Source of the DNA: Acidobacteriota bacterium
Lineage (GTDB): Bacteria; Acidobacteriota; Polarisedimenticolia; QHYA01
DNA length: 7,932 nucleotides
Assembly (NCBI GenBank): GCA_003223995.1
Contig: QHYA01000208.1
Location: 1 to 7,932 of the forward strand
Direction of reading: 5' to 3'
A program made the translations under genes and the position numbers. Shown one piece after another: positions 5,693 through 7,932 of this stretch. Within the stretch, counting starts at the first letter, position 1. Each line of letters opens with the position of its first letter. The notes under the pieces are model-generated. The model searched no databases. It was not told the DNA's origin and worked only from the letters and a program-made list of their open reading frames with translations.

Positions 5693-6888
5693 CGCGCTCG
5701 AATATCGGGATGGGCCGGCTCGCCTGTCAAGCTCGACGCGGCCGAGCCGAGCAGGTCCAGGTAGAGTTGCTCCTGCTGTCGCACCATCTCGTCGATGTCC
5801 CACTCCCGCACGCGGGACCTTCCCTTCGCCCCCATCGCGCGCGCCATGTTCCTGTCCTTCAGCAGGAGGACCATCCTCCCGGCGATCCCCGCGACATCCC
5901 CCGGCTGGCAGAGGTATCCGGTCTGGCCGTCCTCCACCGCTTCCGGCGCCCCGTCCACCCGGCAGGCCACGATCGGCACGCCCGCGGCCATCGCTTCGGG
6001 AAACACCCGCGGGAGGCCTTCCCAGCGGGAGGTGAGGACGAGCACATCGAGCTGGCGGATGATCTCGTGAATGTCGCGCCGCCATCCGAGCAGGTGAAAT
6101 CGGCCCTCCATCCCCTCGCGCCTGAGGGCCCGTTCGACCTTCGGGCGCAGTTCGCCGTCTCCGGCAAGGACGAAACGGGCCGAAGGCACTTTGCGGGCGG
6201 CGATGGCGGCGGCCACGACGAAGTCTTCCGGGGCCTTCTGCGGCTTCAGACATGCCACCATCCCCGCCAGAGGATCATCCGGGCCGGCGCCGATCTCCTC
6301 GCGCAGGCCGTGCGCGGGGGCGGGATCGAGGAACCGGCGCAGCTCGATGCCGCTGCGGATCAGCATGGCACGCTGCGGGTCGAACAACCCCATGCGCGCC
6401 CCGAGGTCCAGGTTCGCGCGCGAGACGCCGATGAACCGCGTCGTGATCGGGGCGACGGCCCTCTCCGCAGCGACGAGCAGGTGGCGGAGGACCGGATTCT
6501 GGCCGGGGTGGAAGCCGAAGCCGTGAATGGAATGGACGATGACGGGCACCCCCGCGAGATGCGCGGCCCAGCGGCCCAGGATGCCCGCCTTGCTGGAGTG
6601 GGTGTGGACGATGTCGGGCGACAGGCGCCGGAAGAGCCGCCTCAGCTCCAGCAGGGCGCGCAGGTCGGAGGCGGGACGGATCTCTCTCCTCAATGAAGGG
6701 ACGAAGCTCACATCCACTCCGGGAAGACCGGCCGCCTCGCCGTCCAGCAGCCCCCCCGTCCCCGCGACCAGAGACGGCTCGAAGAGCGATCGATCCATGT
6801 GGGCGACGGTGTAGAGCGTGTTCTGCTGCGCTCCGCCCAGCTCCAGCATCGTGATCACGTGACAGACCCGGGTGCGGACCCTAGCCAA
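5683..6888 (-). CDS. Glycosyltransferase, family GT4 (GT-B fold)
   Basis: This 401-residue enzyme probably transfers a sugar from a nucleotide-activated donor to a cell-surface glycan or lipid carrier on the cytoplasmic face. The N-terminal acceptor domain begins VCHVITMLELGGAQ, with the GGA(Q/E) loop at 18-21, then DIVHTHSSKAGILGR (92-106) and HSIHGFGFHPGQ, all typical of GT4 enzymes. The C-terminal donor domain has CLKPQKAPEDFV, FVLAGDGELRP and the EX7E motif (Glu290 and Glu298 in EGLPRVFPE), followed by AMAAGVPIVA. Length is normal for the family. The start is a TTG at 6888, preceded by a good ribosome binding site and overlapping the methyltransferase stop by 8 nt; the next in-frame ATG (Met14) would cut the first beta strand. 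The product cannot be predicted beyond class; the methyltransferase upstream suggests a modified glycan. Confidence 0.92.
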   Translation of the reverse strand: MARVRTRVCHVITMLELGGAQQNTLYTVAHMDRSLFEPSLVAGTGGLLDGEAAGLPGVDVSFVPSLRREIRPASDLRALLELRRLFRRLSPDIVHTHSSKAGILGRWAAHLAGVPVIVHSIHGFGFHPGQNPVLRHLLVAAERAVAPITTRFIGVSRANLDLGARMGLFDPQRAMLIRSGIELRRFLDPAPAHGLREEIGAGPDDPLAGMVACLKPQKAPEDFVVAAAIAARKVPSARFVLAGDGELRPKVERALRREGMEGRFHLLGWRRDIHEIIRQLDVLVLTSRWEGLPRVFPEAMAAGVPIVACRVDGAPEAVEDGQTGYLCQPGDVAGIAGRMVLLLKDRNMARAMGAKGRSRVREWDIDEMVRQQEQLYLDLLGSAASSLTGEPAHPDIRARCP

Positions 6889-7840
6889 TGGAACCCCTTT
6901 CCTTCCCGTTCCCGGCCGGCGCGAGGCCGCTCGTCTCCCTTTCCTCGGGCACGAGCGGGGCGTCCGTCGTCAGGTAGGAATCGGCCGCCCCGAGCCCCTC
7001 CAGAAGCAGCGGCGCTCCGGGCACGGTCTCCGGCGCGGGCCTCCCGGCAGTTCTTGCCTTCAGAACCGCCAGGCACTCCGCACTCAGAAAATGCAGAAGA
7101 CGCGATCCGGGAATGATCCGCTGAATGAATCGCGCAACACGAATGGCGCTCCTGGGAAACAGGTGATTGAATGGAAACACGGTCTGATTGATGTCAATCA
7201 GTTTTTCGAAGCGAAATCTCTTGTCCAGCAATTCTCTGATCTGTTTCTTGGTGTAACTGTACGTTCTGAACGATTGACCAGACACCCTGTTCCTGGCCTG
7301 GAACACACGCAAGAAAGGCCTGGCGATGGAATGAGAAATCTGATCGAGCGAGGCCTTGTTGGTAAACGAGATGACGGCCGTTCCTTCTTCGGACAAGCTC
7401 CGCTGAATGAAATCGAATGTCCTGTCGCGCTCGGTCCCATCCATATAGGTCGTGACTCCCAGGACGAACACGTAATCGAAGCGTTTGATGGGAAAAACAA
7501 TTTCATAACAATGACCTGTGAACCGATTCTCTTTCGGCAGGCGCGTTGCCTCCGTCATCTGCTCGGCCACATCGCAGCCAATGAAAGTCATCCTGCTGAA
7601 ACCCTTGGCAGTCAAGAAATCGTACAGAGCACCTGTGCCTGTGCCGATGTCCAGGATTGTCTTTCCGTTGAAATCAATCTTGCCTTCTCCGGTGGCAGTA
7701 TGAAGGCGTTCATTGAAGTACCAATGGTGGAACGGATTGTGTTCGGAATACTTTTCCGAATAACCATCCGAAATGCGGTTGAAGAAGTCTCTTACCTTCT
7801 CGTCTTGCTTTGCGGCCTCGTTTTGTTTCGCAGCTGTCAT
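6881..7840 (-). CDS. Class I SAM-dependent methyltransferase with GC-rich C-terminal extension
   Basis: This 319-residue methyltransferase has a Rossmann-fold SAM-binding domain. Motif I is ILDIGTGTGALYDFL (about 62-76). TFIGCDVAEQM carries the acidic residue at the end of strand 2, FDYVFVLGVTTYMD is the motif IV region, and LSEEGTAVISFTNK follows as in Methyltransf_11/25 proteins. An N-terminal helix (VRDFFNRISDGYSEKYSEHNPFHHWYF) is typical of small-molecule or sugar methyltransferases. The fold appears to end near LAVLKAR (about 255-262). The remaining ~57 residues are Pro/Ala/Gly-rich and look like host DNA read through in frame. I chose the ATG at 7840 because an upstream frame ends on it as ATGA and the homology begins soon after; the ribosome binding site is modest (GCGGAAAA). 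An in-frame GTG at 7897 lies in GC-rich, repeat-bearing sequence and is less likely. The substrate is unknown; a glycan is plausible from the next gene. Confidence 0.88.
   Translation of the reverse strand: MTAAKQNEAAKQDEKVRDFFNRISDGYSEKYSEHNPFHHWYFNERLHTATGEGKIDFNGKTILDIGTGTGALYDFLTAKGFSRMTFIGCDVAEQMTEATRLPKENRFTGHCYEIVFPIKRFDYVFVLGVTTYMDGTERDRTFDFIQRSLSEEGTAVISFTNKASLDQISHSIARPFLRVFQARNRVSGQSFRTYSYTKKQIRELLDKRFRFEKLIDINQTVFPFNHLFPRSAIRVARFIQRIIPGSRLLHFLSAECLAVLKARTAGRPAPETVPGAPLLLEGLGAADSYLTTDAPLVPEERETSGLAPAGNGKERGSIG
6894..6904 (-). promoter_or_regulatory. Ribosome binding site supporting a TTG start
   Basis: The minus strand reads AAGGAAAGGGG and ends 5 nt before the TTG at 6888. This purine tract lies inside the last codons of the methyltransferase gene and supports the rare TTG start of the glycosyltransferase over the ATG 13 codons later. 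Confidence 0.6.
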
Positions 7841-7850
7841 ACTGTTTTCC
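7085..7850. other. Low-GC island covering the methyltransferase domain
   Basis: Hand counts per 60-base line give 77% G+C at 6901-6960 and 72% at 7021-7080. They then drop to 52% (7081-7140), 40% (7201-7260), 53% (7321-7380), 50% (7501-7560) and 50% (7681-7740), and return to 77% at 7861-7920. The island matches the conserved methyltransferase domain closely at both ends, which suggests that segment was acquired from a lower-GC donor. I found no insertion sequence ends at its borders. Confidence 0.75.
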
Positions 7851-7932
7851 GCTCGCGACGCTCGGGCGCGACGCTCGGGATGGAGCGGCCCTCCCACCCG
7901 CCAGCCGCATTCCCGTACCCGGAGGCGCGCGC
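7837..7932 (-). CDS. Possible C-terminal end of an upstream gene (partial)
   Basis: From the right edge a minus-strand frame is open for 31 codons and stops at a TGA (7839-7837) that overlaps the methyltransferase ATG as ATGA, the same coupling seen elsewhere in this operon. The peptide (beginning ARASGYGNAAGGWEG, ending RRERKTV) contains no motif I recognise. All three minus-strand frames are open here because of the GC content, so only the ATGA overlap argues for this frame. It contains the 13-bp tandem repeat. The gene would begin outside the window. Confidence 0.35.
   Translation of the reverse strand, partial: ARASGYGNAAGGWEGRSIPSVAPERRERKTV
7854..7879. repeat. 13-bp perfect tandem duplication
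   Basis: CGCGACGCTCGGG occurs twice, back to back (7854-7866 and 7867-7879), at the GC-rich right edge of the low-GC island and about 13 bp upstream of the methyltransferase ATG. It may be a slippage duplication or a trace of the event that placed the island here. Confidence 0.85.

Noticed and set aside
5693..6253. Upstream extension of the ABC ATPase frame to 6253
   Set aside because: It overlaps the glycosyltransferase gene in another frame and is low-complexity; the domain begins shortly after the ATG at 5692.

Overview
The window is a GC-rich bacterial segment: lines I counted by hand outside one island run 72-77% G+C. Every supported gene lies on the minus strand, so the order of expression runs from high to low coordinates. 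A prepilin peptidase, a NtrB/PilS-like membrane histidine kinase and a sigma-54-type promoter sequence suggest a diderm bacterium with a type IV pilus or type II secretion system. The TPR protein beside an ABC-2 exporter recalls arrangements I associate with Acidobacteriota and deltaproteobacterial-type genomes, but I cannot fix the phylum from the sequence.

Layout in transcription order: (1) 7837-7932, a possible C-terminal tail of an upstream gene; (2) 6881-7840, a SAM-dependent methyltransferase whose catalytic part sits in a sharply lower-GC island and whose last ~57 residues are GC-rich; (3) 5683-6888, a GT4-type glycosyltransferase with a TTG start; (4) 4715-5692, an ABC-2 type ATPase; (5) 3951-4718, its six-helix permease; (6) 3085-3951, a membrane-anchored TPR protein with a pseudopilin-like C-terminal signature; (7) 2314-3083, a prepilin peptidase reading frame that is broken and lacks the second catalytic aspartate motif; then a 160-bp gap; (8) 234-2153, a PAS-containing sensor histidine kinase; (9) 1-233, a noncoding stretch holding a hairpin and a good -24/-12 (sigma-54) promoter match that points to a gene beyond the left edge.

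The first seven reading frames are packed with overlaps of 4, 8, 10, 4 and 1 nt and a 1-nt gap, so they look like one translationally coupled operon: glycan-type modification (methyltransferase, glycosyltransferase), an ABC-2 exporter with its TPR partner, and pilin processing. The kinase has its own strong ribosome binding site. With the sigma-54 promoter just beyond it, it fits a PilS/NtrB-type two-component circuit controlling the next, unseen gene, perhaps a pilin or the response regulator. The points most worth checking are the disrupted prepilin peptidase, the sigma-54 promoter and the chimeric methyltransferase gene. I saw no CRISPR array, tRNA, rRNA or insertion sequence.
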